Below the pieces are notes generated by a model. It was not told the origin of the DNA and made no database searches. It saw nothing but the letters and a program-made list of their open reading frames with translations. The position numbers and the translations under genes are program-made. From Duffyella gerundensis (GTDB lineage Bacteria > Pseudomonadota > Gammaproteobacteria > Enterobacterales > Enterobacteriaceae), in the NCBI RefSeq assembly GCF_001517405.1, contig NZ_LN907827.1, forward strand, positions 696,616 through 760,615: DNA of 64,000 nt. Reading direction: 5' to 3'. Positions 17,624 to 26,135 of this stretch are shown piece by piece. Position 1 is the first letter of the stretch; each line of letters begins with the position of its first letter.

Positions 17624-18850
17624 ATGTCGTCATTTGAGTATCTTAAAACGGCTATCCGCCAGCAGGGACATACGCTGCAACAGGTTGCAGACGCCAGCGG
17701 CATGACCAAAGGCTATCTCAGCCAGCTGTTAAACGCCAAAATCAAAAGCCCCAGCGCCCAGAAGCTGGAGGCACTGCACCGCTTTTTAGGCCTGGAGTTT
17801 CCGCGTCGTGAGAAAACCATTGGCGTGGTATTCGGCAAGTTTTATCCGCTGCACACCGGGCACATTTATCTGATCCAGCGTGCCTGTAGCCAGGTGGATG
17901 AGCTGCATATCGTGATGGGCTATGACGACTCGCGCGATCGCCAGCTGTTTGAAAACAGTGCCATGTCGCAACAGCCGACGGTCAGCGATCGCCTTCGCTG
18001 GCTGCTGCAGACCTTTAAATATCAGAAAAATATTCATATTCACGCCTTTAACGAAGAGGGCATGGAGCCTTATCCGCACGGCTGGGATGTCTGGAGCGCC
18101 GGTATTCAGACCTATATGTCCAATGAGGGCATTTTGCCGGACTGTGTCTACACCAGCGAAGAGCAGGATGGCGCGCAGTATCAGGCGCATCTGGGGATCG
18201 AGGCGCGGGTGATCGATCCAAAACGATCCTTTATGAACATCAGCGGCGCGCAGATCCGCCAGAATCCGTTTCACTACTGGGAATACATTCCTACCGAAGT
18301 GAAGCCGTTCTTTGTCCGTACGGTGGCGATTTTAGGCGGCGAATCGAGCGGCAAATCGACGCTGGTTAACAAGCTGGCCAATATCTTCAACACCACCAGC
18401 GCCTGGGAATATGGTCGCGATTACGTTTTCTCACACCTTGGCGGTGACGAAATGGCACTGCAATATTCCGACTACGACAAAATCGCCCTGGGCCAGGCGC
18501 AATATATCGACTTTGCGGTGAAGTACGCTAACAAGGTGGCGTTTATCGACACCGATTTTGTTACCACGCAGGCGTTTTGCAAAAAGTATGAAGGGCGCGA
18601 ACATCCGTTTGTGCAGGCGCTGATCGATGAATATCGTTTCGATCTGGTGATCCTGCTGGAGAACAATGTGCCCTGGGTGGCCGACGGGCTGCGCAGTCTT
18701 GGCAGCTCGGTGGATCGTCGTGAGTTTCAGACGCTGCTGGTATCGATGCTCGAGGCGAACCAGGTCGATTATGTGCACGTGGAAGAAGATGATTATGACA
18801 GCCGGTTTTTACGCTGCGTCGAATTGGTGCGCGCGCTGGTAAAAGCCTGA
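17624..18850 (+). CDS. nadR: Trifunctional NAD biosynthesis protein NadR
   Basis: A 408-residue protein (E. coli 410) with three domains in order. A helix-turn-helix (about 1-60, QVADASGMTKGYLSQLLNAK) represses NAD genes. A nicotinamide-nucleotide adenylyltransferase domain (about 63-225) has GKFYPLHTGHIY. A ribosylnicotinamide kinase domain (about 230-408) has Walker A GGESSGKSTL. SD AGGAGG precedes the ATG. It follows the terminator after radA. Confidence 0.96.
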   Translation: MSSFEYLKTAIRQQGHTLQQVADASGMTKGYLSQLLNAKIKSPSAQKLEALHRFLGLEFPRREKTIGVVFGKFYPLHTGHIYLIQRACSQVDELHIVMGYDDSRDRQLFENSAMSQQPTVSDRLRWLLQTFKYQKNIHIHAFNEEGMEPYPHGWDVWSAGIQTYMSNEGILPDCVYTSEEQDGAQYQAHLGIEARVIDPKRSFMNISGAQIRQNPFHYWEYIPTEVKPFFVRTVAILGGESSGKSTLVNKLANIFNTTSAWEYGRDYVFSHLGGDEMALQYSDYDKIALGQAQYIDFAVKYANKVAFIDTDFVTTQAFCKKYEGREHPFVQALIDEYRFDLVILLENNVPWVADGLRSLGSSVDRREFQTLLVSMLEANQVDYVHVEEDDYDSRFLRCVELVRALVKA

Positions 18851-18856
18851 TCGAAA

Positions 18857-18889
18857 ACGGGCCAGCGAGCATCACGCCCGCTGGCCCGT
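18857..18889. terminator. Inverted repeat between nadR and the oxidoreductase gene
   Basis: An 11-bp perfect stem (18857-18867 with 18879-18889) with an 11-nt loop between convergent genes. No U-run follows on either strand, so its role as a bidirectional terminator is plausible but unproven. Confidence 0.45.
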
Positions 18890-18923
18890 CACCTGCGCTG
18901 GCTGGCCGGTCGGCCAGAGGCTA

Positions 18924-19925
18924 TCAGTAAGCGATAACCACTTTGCCACGCATGTGGCCTTCCAGCACTTTGCCGTGTGCCTGCGTCAGCGTATCAACGC
19001 TCAGGCCGTGCAGCGTCTCGCTCAGCGTGCCCTGCAGTTTACCTTCATCCAGCAGTGTCGCCACCGCATCCAGAATCTCACCCTGCTGCGCCATATCTGG
19101 CGTCTTGAACATGCTGCGCGTATACATCAGTTCAAAGTGCAGCGCGGCGCTTTTTAGCTTCAGCTGATCCATCGACAGCGGATGCTCATTTTCCACGATG
19201 GTGCAGATATGGCCCTGCGGCGCAATCAGCTGTGCCATGGTGTTCCAGTGGCCATCGGTATCATTCAGGCAGAAAATATAATCGACCTGCTTCAGGCCAT
19301 GCTTCTCCAGCTCGCCCGGCATATCTTTGTAGTCAATCACCAGATCGGCGCCGCGTTCCTGACACCATTTCACCGAATCCGGGCGCGATGCGGTGGCAAT
19401 CACTTTGACCTTGCTGCGCAGCTTAGCCAGCGGAATCGCCAGTGAACCCACGCCGCCCGCGCCGCCAACGATCAGCAGCGTTTTGTCGGCGCCCGCCTGA
19501 TCGAGATGGAGACGCTCAAACAGGCCTTCCCACGCGGTCAGTGCGGTTAGCGGAATCGCCGCCGCCGCTGCCCACTCAAGCGAGGTCGGCTTGTGGCCGG
19601 TAATACGCGCATCCACCAGCTGATGCGTGCTGTTGCTGCCCGGACGGGTCAGATCGCCAGCGTAATAGACTTCGTCGCCCGCTTTGAAATTTGTGACGCT
19701 GCTGCCCACTTCCCGCACCACGCCGCTGGCGTCCCAGCCGAGGATGCGCGGCTGCTGCAGGCCATTTTTTTGCGCGCCTTTGTGCACCTTGGTATCGACC
19801 GGATTGACCGATACCGCCTTCACTTCCACCAGCAGATCGTATTCGCCCGGCGTCGGCTTCTCTGGCTGAATCTCAATAAACTGCGCGGGGTTCTCAGGGT
19901 TGATAGCAATGGCTCGAATATTCAC
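18924..19925 (-). CDS. MDR-superfamily oxidoreductase (zinc-type alcohol dehydrogenase-like)
   Basis: A 333-residue protein of the medium-chain dehydrogenase/reductase family, in the group usually named zinc-binding alcohol dehydrogenase family protein. The Rossmann nucleotide motif is GGAGGVGSLAIPLAK (NADPH type). Where classical zinc enzymes have GHE it has GWDASG, and the structural-zinc cysteine cluster is missing. It is therefore probably a zinc-free quinone or enone reductase despite the family name. The start is a GTG at 19925 with an excellent SD (AAGGAGAA); the longer frame to 20084 runs into the divergent LysR gene. The pair lies between nadR and ettA, an addition relative to E. coli. 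Confidence 0.85.
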   Translation of the reverse strand: MNIRAIAINPENPAQFIEIQPEKPTPGEYDLLVEVKAVSVNPVDTKVHKGAQKNGLQQPRILGWDASGVVREVGSSVTNFKAGDEVYYAGDLTRPGSNSTHQLVDARITGHKPTSLEWAAAAAIPLTALTAWEGLFERLHLDQAGADKTLLIVGGAGGVGSLAIPLAKLRSKVKVIATASRPDSVKWCQERGADLVIDYKDMPGELEKHGLKQVDYIFCLNDTDGHWNTMAQLIAPQGHICTIVENEHPLSMDQLKLKSAALHFELMYTRSMFKTPDMAQQGEILDAVATLLDEGKLQGTLSETLHGLSVDTLTQAHGKVLEGHMRGKVVIAY

Positions 19926-20022
19926 GATGTTCTCCTTGGTTGATGCCTTAAGTGTAGTGGCATCCGCCAGCGATGATAATATGGACAATAACTCACACAG
20001 CGTTCGTCTCAGGTGAACAATC

Positions 20023-20913
20023 ATGTTTAAGCAACTGCAGGATATGGCGCTGTTTGCGCTGGTGGCGGGCTGCGGCAGTTTCACCGCAGCGGCCCAGCGC
20101 GCCGGGCTGCCAAAATCGAGCGTCAGTCAGCGCATCAGCCAGCTGGAACAGCAGCTGGGTCTGCGGCTGCTCAATCGCACCACGCGCAAGCTGAGCCTGA
20201 CCTTTGCCGGTGAACGTTACCTGATCCATTGTCAGGAACTATTGCAGGCCAGTGAGCGTGCTGAACAGGCGATCGCACGGCTGCGGGAGAACCCTAGCGG
20301 GCGGCTGCGCATTACCAGCCCGGCGGGCATTGGCGCTACGCTGTTGGCGAAATGCAATATTGAGTTTCAGCGGCGCTATCCCGAGGTGACGCTGGAAGTG
20401 CTGATCTCCGATGAGCGGCGCGATCTGGTGGAGGAGGGGGTAGATATCGCGCTGCGCACCGGGAAGCCGGAAGATTCGACACTGATTGGTCGACGCATCG
20501 GCTACTGTCAGCGCGATTTGGTGGCGTCGCCTGCTTATCTGGCGCGCTTCCCGGCGATTCATCATCCGCATCAGCTGCCGGAGCACCAGTCGATTGCCCA
20601 TCGTGCCTGGGCTGAATGGCTGCTGAGCAAGGGTGAAGAGAGCTATCGCTGGCTGCTGCCGCCAACGCACCTGACCGACAATCTGATTTATGCCCGTCAG
20701 TGCGCCATTGAAGGCGGTGGCATTACGCTGCTGCCGCGTTTTCTCAGCGATGAGATATCGCAGGCGCAGCTGGTGAAAGTGCTGCCGGAATGGGAAGTCA
20801 CGGGCAATGAGCTTTGGCTGGTCTATCCGGACAGAAAACTGAATTCGCCGGCGGTGGCGCGCTACATCGATTTTGTCTTGCAGAGTGAGGTGCTGCGGGC
20901 GTTCTATCGTTGA
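20023..20913 (+). CDS. LysR-family transcriptional regulator
   Basis: A 296-residue protein. The winged helix-turn-helix occupies about residues 1-60 (FTAAAQRAGLPKSSVSQRISQLEQQLG), followed by a periplasmic-binding-protein-like effector domain (about 90-295). It is transcribed divergently from the oxidoreductase gene with a 97-bp gap, the usual layout for a LysR protein and its target. The inducer is unknown. Confidence 0.9.
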   Translation: MFKQLQDMALFALVAGCGSFTAAAQRAGLPKSSVSQRISQLEQQLGLRLLNRTTRKLSLTFAGERYLIHCQELLQASERAEQAIARLRENPSGRLRITSPAGIGATLLAKCNIEFQRRYPEVTLEVLISDERRDLVEEGVDIALRTGKPEDSTLIGRRIGYCQRDLVASPAYLARFPAIHHPHQLPEHQSIAHRAWAEWLLSKGEESYRWLLPPTHLTDNLIYARQCAIEGGGITLLPRFLSDEISQAQLVKVLPEWEVTGNELWLVYPDRKLNSPAVARYIDFVLQSEVLRAFYR

Positions 20914-20919
20914 TCGGCA

Positions 20920-20947
20920 ATAAAAAGGGAGCCGCTGTGGCTCCCTT
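20920..20947 (-). terminator. Terminator of ettA
   Basis: On the minus strand a 9-bp stem (20939-20947 with 20925-20933), 5-nt loop, is followed by TTTATT, directly after the ettA stop. It lies between convergent genes and may also serve the LysR gene. Confidence 0.8.
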
Positions 20948-20954
20948 ATGATGA

Positions 20955-22622
20955 TTACTTGATCATCTTCTTGTACTTCATACGTTTTGGCTCCAGTGCG
21001 GCAGCGCCCAGCGTACGTTTTTTGTAATCTTCGTATTCGGTAAAGTTACCTTCGAAGAATTCGATCTTGCCTTCATCCTGGTAATCGAGGATGTGCGTGG
21101 CGATGCGGTCGAGGAACCAACGGTCATGCGAGATCACCATGGCACAGCCAGGGAATTCCAGCAGGGCGTTTTCCAGCGCGCGCAGGGTTTCAATGTCGAG
21201 GTCGTTGGTTGGCTCATCGAGCAGCAGCATGTTGCCGCCAACCTGCAGCAGCTTCGCCAGATGCAGACGACCACGCTCACCACCAGACAGCTCACCGACA
21301 AACTTGCCCTGATCGGTGCCTTTGAAGTTGAAGCGGCCAACATAGGCGCGGCTTGGCATTTCGGTGCTGCCAATGCGCATAATGTCCTGACCCCCTGAGA
21401 CTTCTTCCCAAACGGTTTTGCTGCCATCCATCGAGTCACGGAACTGATCCACAGAGGCCAGCTTCACCGTTTCGCCGAGTTCAATGCTGCCCTGATCCGC
21501 CTGTTCCTGACCGGAAAGCATGCGGAACAGCGTCGATTTACCGGCGCCGTTCGGTCCGATAATGCCGACAATCGCGCCTTTCGGTACGGAGAAGGTCAGA
21601 TCGTCGATCAGCACGCGATCGCCGTAAGATTTACGCAGGTTGTTCACTTCCACCACTTTGTCGCCCAGACGCGGGCCCGGTGGAATAAACAGTTCGCTGG
21701 TTTCATTACGCTTCTGGTATTCCGCGTTGTTCAGCTCTTCAAAGCGTGCCAGACGGGCTTTGCCCTTGGACTGACGGCCTTTCGCGCCCTGACGAACCCA
21801 TTCCAGCTCTTTCTCAATCGACTTACGACGCGCCGCTTCAGATGAAGCTTCCTGCGCCAGACGCTGATCTTTCTGCTCCAGCCAGGAAGAGTAGTTACCT
21901 TCCCACGGAATACCTTCGCCGCGGTCAAGCTCCAGAATCCAGCCCGCTACGTTATCAAGGAAGTAACGGTCGTGGGTAATCGCCACCACGGTGCCTTCGA
22001 AGTCGTGCAGGAAGCGTTCCAGCCAGGCAACGGATTCGGCATCAAGGTGGTTGGTTGGTTCGTCGAGCAGCAGCATGTCTGGCTTTTCCAGCAGCAGACG
22101 GCAGATAGCCACACGACGACGCTCACCACCCGACAGGTTGGCGATCTTCGCATCCCAGTCCGGCAGGCGCAGCGCATCGGCGGCGCGTTCCAGCTGGCTG
22201 TTGATGTTGTGGCCATCGTGCGCCTGAATAATCTCCTCCAGACGGCCCTGTTCAGCGGCCAGCTTGTCGAAGTCAGCGTCCGGCTCAGCGTAAAGCGTAT
22301 AAACCTCGTCGAGGCGCTTCAGCGCGCCAACCACTTCGGATACCGCTTCTTCAATGGACTCACGCACGGTGTGTTCAAGGTTTAGCTGCGGCTCCTGCGG
22401 CAGATAGCCAATTTTGATGCCGGGCTGCGGACGCGCTTCACCTTCGATATCTTTATCGATACCGGCCATGATGCGTAACAGCGTTGATTTACCTGCGCCG
22501 TTCAGACCCAGTACGCCGATTTTGGCGCCAGGGAAGAAGCTGAGCGAGATGTTCTTCAGGATATGTCGCTTCGGCGGAACCACTTTGCCGACGCGATGCA
22601 TGCTATAGACGAATTGAGCCAC
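20955..22622 (-). CDS. ettA: Energy-dependent translational throttle protein EttA
   Basis: A 555-residue ABC-F ATPase (formerly YjjK) that binds the ribosomal E site and gates the first peptide bond according to the ATP/ADP ratio. It has two ATPase domains with no membrane segments: Walker A GLNGAGKST and GPNGAGKST, signatures NLSGGERRR and ELSGGERGR, and Walker B LLLDEPTN in both. The arm and linker between the domains include the basic RQSKGKARLARFEEL region. Its length equals that of the E. coli protein. In E. coli it is the direct neighbour of slt, but here about 16 kb lie between them. Confidence 0.97.
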   Translation of the reverse strand: MAQFVYSMHRVGKVVPPKRHILKNISLSFFPGAKIGVLGLNGAGKSTLLRIMAGIDKDIEGEARPQPGIKIGYLPQEPQLNLEHTVRESIEEAVSEVVGALKRLDEVYTLYAEPDADFDKLAAEQGRLEEIIQAHDGHNINSQLERAADALRLPDWDAKIANLSGGERRRVAICRLLLEKPDMLLLDEPTNHLDAESVAWLERFLHDFEGTVVAITHDRYFLDNVAGWILELDRGEGIPWEGNYSSWLEQKDQRLAQEASSEAARRKSIEKELEWVRQGAKGRQSKGKARLARFEELNNAEYQKRNETSELFIPPGPRLGDKVVEVNNLRKSYGDRVLIDDLTFSVPKGAIVGIIGPNGAGKSTLFRMLSGQEQADQGSIELGETVKLASVDQFRDSMDGSKTVWEEVSGGQDIMRIGSTEMPSRAYVGRFNFKGTDQGKFVGELSGGERGRLHLAKLLQVGGNMLLLDEPTNDLDIETLRALENALLEFPGCAMVISHDRWFLDRIATHILDYQDEGKIEFFEGNFTEYEDYKKRTLGAAALEPKRMKYKKMIK

Positions 22623-22758
22623 GTTGTATTGAGCCTCTTGGGATCGGTTTTCGGTAACGTTCGATCCCGAAGTTTAGCCTTTTTTAACCGCTATTCACAG
22701 CCGATGCGCGCGGATTCTTCCGCAACCGCAGAGGGCAGAGCGAAAACGCCGACGGCGC

Positions 22759-23529
22759 TCACGCTCCGGGCAGATGCAGTGCCAGCTGCTGCTGCGCCAT
22801 GCTGGCGGCCAGCGCCTCATCCGGCGCGCTGTCGCTGACCAGCATATCAAAGCGGCGCAGCTCGCCGATGCGTGCTGGCAGCACCTTGCCATATTTACTG
22901 CTGTCGGCAATCAGGATTCGCTGACGGGCGCGGCGCATGGCGTGATGTTTCATTGCCAGCTCATTAATGTTGTAGCAGGTAGCGCCCTGATCTTTATCAA
23001 TGCCCGCTGCCGAGATAAAAGCCAGCGTCGGGCAGAGATCGTCAAGAATCGAGTGTGCGCCGATTGGCGTAAACAGCGCATTATCGGCGTGAAATTCACC
23101 GCCGCTGAGGATCACATTACAGGCCGGTTTCTCCTTCAGCGCCAGAAAGGTATTCATCGCGCAGCAGACCGCGGTAAAGCTCAGCGAGTCGGGCAGGGCG
23201 TCAATGATGTAAGGCACGGTGGTGCCGCAATCAAAAAACACCGTATCGTTTTCCGCGATCAGTCCGGCGGCGACCTGCGCCAGCCGCTGCTTGCGCGCGG
23301 CATTCTGTCCGTGCTGATCGGATATGAAATAGTGGCCGACGTGATGTTTGGGATCGCTAACGATATAGCCACCCAGCAACACTACCGTGGAGGCGCATTC
23401 GCTGAGGTCCCGGCGGATGGTCATTTCAGAGACGCCCAGCAACTGCGCCGCATCTTTCAGATGCAGTTTATCGGTGTGCTTAAGCGCCTGAGTAAGCTTA
23501 TGAATACGTTCGTCGCGCCGGGTTTCCAT
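22759..23529 (-). CDS. DeoR-family repressor (DeoQ/DeoR type)
   Basis: A 256-residue repressor that resembles E. coli DeoR over its whole length, not only in the helix-turn-helix. The HTH segment LHLKDAAQLLGVSEMTIRRDL is nearly identical to DeoR, and the sugar-phosphate isomerase-like effector domain has FFDCGTT. In E. coli DeoR responds to deoxyribose-5-phosphate. Salmonella has a related repressor, DeoQ, divergent from deoKPX, and the arrangement here is the same. I cannot say from one locus whether this is the genome's only DeoR or an extra DeoQ. The start at 23529 (METRRDER) matches DeoR; the 17 upstream codons do not. Confidence 0.88.
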   Translation of the reverse strand: METRRDERIHKLTQALKHTDKLHLKDAAQLLGVSEMTIRRDLSECASTVVLLGGYIVSDPKHHVGHYFISDQHGQNAARKQRLAQVAAGLIAENDTVFFDCGTTVPYIIDALPDSLSFTAVCCAMNTFLALKEKPACNVILSGGEFHADNALFTPIGAHSILDDLCPTLAFISAAGIDKDQGATCYNINELAMKHHAMRRARQRILIADSSKYGKVLPARIGELRRFDMLVSDSAPDEALAASMAQQQLALHLPGA

Positions 23530-23727
23530 AGTGTTTCTCTGAGTGATGACATCGCGGTGGCCGTAGCCGGTAATCAGCACAAATGTGCTTAATTTTAAGG
23601 GCTTGTATGCCTTCAGGCAGCCGGGCTTTTAATCTTACCCGCAAAGCGATCGCCCGGCAAACCACACGCAATCGCTTACGTTGCGCTGACGAAATGAGCC
23701 GCCAGATTTTTCCGCCTGCAACAGGTT

Positions 23728-23743
23728 TGTGAAAATAGTAACA
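23728..23743. promoter_or_regulatory. DeoR-type operator in the deoQ-deoK gap
   Basis: 12 of 16 matches to the DeoR operator by hand, with a perfect right half TAACA and left half TGTGA. It lies between the repressor gene and deoK, about 150 bp upstream of deoK. Confidence 0.5.
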
Positions 23744-23792
23744 CGCTGCGTTGCGCTTTATCGCCGGTAATTTGATTTATACCGCGTTTCAG

Positions 23793-23814
23793 GGATGTGG
23801 TTATTGTCACAAAA
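23793..23814. promoter_or_regulatory. CRP site 1 upstream of deoK
   Basis: TGTGG-N6-TCACA (23796-23811) matches 9 of 10 CRP core bases. Its centre is exactly 40 bp from CRP site 2. Confidence 0.6.
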
Positions 23815-23832
23815 TTAACGTTAATGAATTGT

Positions 23833-23854
23833 TATTGTGATTTTAATAACAATT
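23833..23854. promoter_or_regulatory. CRP site 2 and inverted repeat upstream of deoK
   Basis: TGTGA-N6-TAACA (23836-23851) matches 9 of 10 CRP core bases. It is embedded in a longer inverted repeat (AATTGTTATT at 23827-23836 with AATAACAATT at 23845-23854). It ends 29 bp before the deoK start codon, so it may overlap the promoter or act as a repressor site. Confidence 0.5.
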
Positions 23855-23883
23855 AATGCGTTAATTTTAACCGGGAGAACAAC

Positions 23884-24801
23884 ATGGATATTGCGGTCAT
23901 TGGTTCCAATATGGTGGACCTGATTACTTATACCAACCGCCTGCCAGAGGCGGGGGAAACGCTGGAAGCGCCTGATTTCGCCCTTGGCTGCGGCGGGAAA
24001 GGGGCTAATCAGGCGGTGGCGGCGGCAAAGCTCGGCGCCAGCGTGATGATGGTTGGCAAAGTCGGGGACGACCTGTTTGCCCCTGGCACCCTCGCCAATT
24101 TACAGCAGCAGGGCGTCGATACGCGCTATGTGACCTCCGCGCCCGGCACCTCCAGCGGCGTGGCGCCTATCTTTGTGGACGATCAGTCGCAAAACCGCAT
24201 CCTGATTATCAAAGGTGCCAATCAACGGCTGAAGCCGGCTGATATCGACGCCGCGGCTGACGCGTTGCGGGCCTGTCAGTTGATCATCCTGCAGCTGGAA
24301 GTGCCGCTGGAAACCGTCTATTACGCCATCGACTTTGCGCGCGAGGCGGGCATAAAAGTGATCCTTAATCCCGCGCCCGCCGTGAACGATCTGGATATGG
24401 CCTACGCCTGTAAATGCGACTTCTTTATGCCCAATGAAACCGAGCTGGCGATCCTCACCGGCATGCCGGTAGCCAGTGATGAGCAGGTGCGGCTGGCGGG
24501 ACAATCGCTGCTGCAACAGGGGCTGAAAAACCTGGTGATCACCCTCGGCCAGCGCGGCGCACTGTGGTTACAGGGTGACGAGAGCCATCACGTCCCCTCG
24601 CTGACGGTCAACGCCGTTGATACCAGCGGCGCAGGCGACGCCTTTATCGGCTGTTTTGCCCAACGGCTGGTGGCAACCGGCGACGTAGCTGCCGCCATGC
24701 AGAGCGCCGTAGCCTATGCCGCCTGTAGCGTCACCGGCCGCGGTACCCAATCGTCCTATCCCGATGCCGACACCTTCCAGCGTTTTCTCAACGTTCATTG
24801 A
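23884..24801 (+). CDS. deoK: Deoxyribokinase DeoK (ribokinase family)
   Basis: A 305-residue PfkB-family sugar kinase with GGKGANQAVAAAKLG near residue 38 (sugar binding), the anion-hole and catalytic base motif DTSGAGDAFIG (about residue 250), and ITLGQRGA. The context (a DeoR-like repressor, a FucP-type permease and a DUF4432 protein) matches the Salmonella deoQKPX locus, so the substrate is predicted to be 2-deoxy-D-ribose, giving deoxyribose-5-phosphate for DeoC. An ordinary ribokinase cannot be excluded from sequence alone. SD GGGAGAA. Confidence 0.82.
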   Translation: MDIAVIGSNMVDLITYTNRLPEAGETLEAPDFALGCGGKGANQAVAAAKLGASVMMVGKVGDDLFAPGTLANLQQQGVDTRYVTSAPGTSSGVAPIFVDDQSQNRILIIKGANQRLKPADIDAAADALRACQLIILQLEVPLETVYYAIDFAREAGIKVILNPAPAVNDLDMAYACKCDFFMPNETELAILTGMPVASDEQVRLAGQSLLQQGLKNLVITLGQRGALWLQGDESHHVPSLTVNAVDTSGAGDAFIGCFAQRLVATGDVAAAMQSAVAYAACSVTGRGTQSSYPDADTFQRFLNVH

Positions 24802-24809
24802 GGTCCACC

Positions 24810-26135
24810 ATGCAACCGATCACTGCGCAGCAACCCGACGGCTATTTAAACAAAACGCCTTTGTTCCAGTTCATTCTGCTCTCCTGCCTGTTTCCGCTGT
24901 GGGGCTGCGCCGCCAGCCTCAATGACATTCTGATTACCCAGTTTAAAAGCGTGTTTGCGCTCAGCGATTTTGCCAGCGCGCTGGTGCAGAGCGCCTTTTA
25001 CGGCGGCTACTTTTTGATTGCCATTCCCGCGTCGCTGGTGATCCGCAAAGCGAGCTACAAACTGGCGATTTTGATGGGGCTGGCGCTCTATATTGTTGGC
25101 TGCGTACTGTTTTACCCGGCGTCGCACATGGCAACTTACACCATGTTTCTGGCGGCGATCTTTGCCATTGCTATCGGCCTCAGCTTTCTGGAGACCGCGG
25201 CCAATACCTATAGCTCAATGATTGGTCGTCGTGAACACGCCACGTTGCGGCTCAATATCAGCCAGACGTTTTATCCGGTTGGCGCACTGATGGGCATTGT
25301 GCTGGGCAAATATCTGGTGTTTCAGGAGGGCGACAGCCTGCACAGCCAGATGGCCGCCATGAACCCGGAGCAGCTGCATGCCTTCCGTCTGAGCATGCTC
25401 GAACACACGCTGGAGCCCTATAAATATCTGGTGATGGTGCTGGTAGTGGTGATGGTGCTGTTTATGTTTACCCGTTATCCGCACTGCAAGCCGGAAAGCA
25501 ACCGCACCTCGCTGCCGTCGCTGAGCGAGACCTTCCGCTATCTGGCAACAAACCGTCGCTTCAAACGCGGCATCGTGGCGCAGTTTCTCTACGTCGGCAT
25601 GCAGGTGGCGGTCTGGTCATTCACCATTCGCCTGGCGCTGAATCTCGGTGCGGTTAACGAACGCCACGCCTCTAACTTTATGATCTACAGCTTTATCTGC
25701 TTCTTCCTCGGCAAGTTTATCGCCAACTTCCTGATGGCGCGCTTCCGGGCGGAAAAGGTGCTGATCGCCTATTCGGTGCTCGGCGTGTTAACCCTGCTCT
25801 ACGTGATGCTAGTGCCTGACTTCACGGCGGTGTATGCCGCGGTGTTTGTCAGCTGTCTGTTCGGGCCGTGCTGGGCGACCATTTACGCCAATACGCTGGC
25901 AACGGTTGAGAACAAATACACCGAGGTGGCGGGCGCCTTTATCGTCATGGCGATTGTGGGCGCAGCGTTTATTCCGGCGCTGCAGGGGCTGGTCTCTGAC
26001 CATCTGGGATCGATGCAGCTGGCGTTCGGCGTGTCGCTGCTCTGCTTTGTCTGGGTCGGCTGTTATTTCTGGGGTGAGCTACGCCACAACAAACTGCGTC
26101 GCGCCAGCGGCCAGCTGGCACAGGAGGCGTTATGA
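24810..26135 (+). CDS. deoP: Deoxyribose permease DeoP (FucP family MFS transporter)
   Basis: A 441-residue sugar:H+ symporter with about 12 membrane helices. The N-terminal LFPLWGCAASLNDILITQFK segment is typical of the FucP family. Its place between deoK and deoX gives the predicted substrate, deoxyribose; L-fucose is less likely because no fucose genes are present. The ATG at 24810 (MQPITAQQ) follows an AGG SD; deoK ends 8 bp upstream. The stop overlaps the start of deoX (ATGA). Confidence 0.85.
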   Translation: MQPITAQQPDGYLNKTPLFQFILLSCLFPLWGCAASLNDILITQFKSVFALSDFASALVQSAFYGGYFLIAIPASLVIRKASYKLAILMGLALYIVGCVLFYPASHMATYTMFLAAIFAIAIGLSFLETAANTYSSMIGRREHATLRLNISQTFYPVGALMGIVLGKYLVFQEGDSLHSQMAAMNPEQLHAFRLSMLEHTLEPYKYLVMVLVVVMVLFMFTRYPHCKPESNRTSLPSLSETFRYLATNRRFKRGIVAQFLYVGMQVAVWSFTIRLALNLGAVNERHASNFMIYSFICFFLGKFIANFLMARFRAEKVLIAYSVLGVLTLLYVMLVPDFTAVYAAVFVSCLFGPCWATIYANTLATVENKYTEVAGAFIVMAIVGAAFIPALQGLVSDHLGSMQLAFGVSLLCFVWVGCYFWGELRHNKLRRASGQLAQEAL

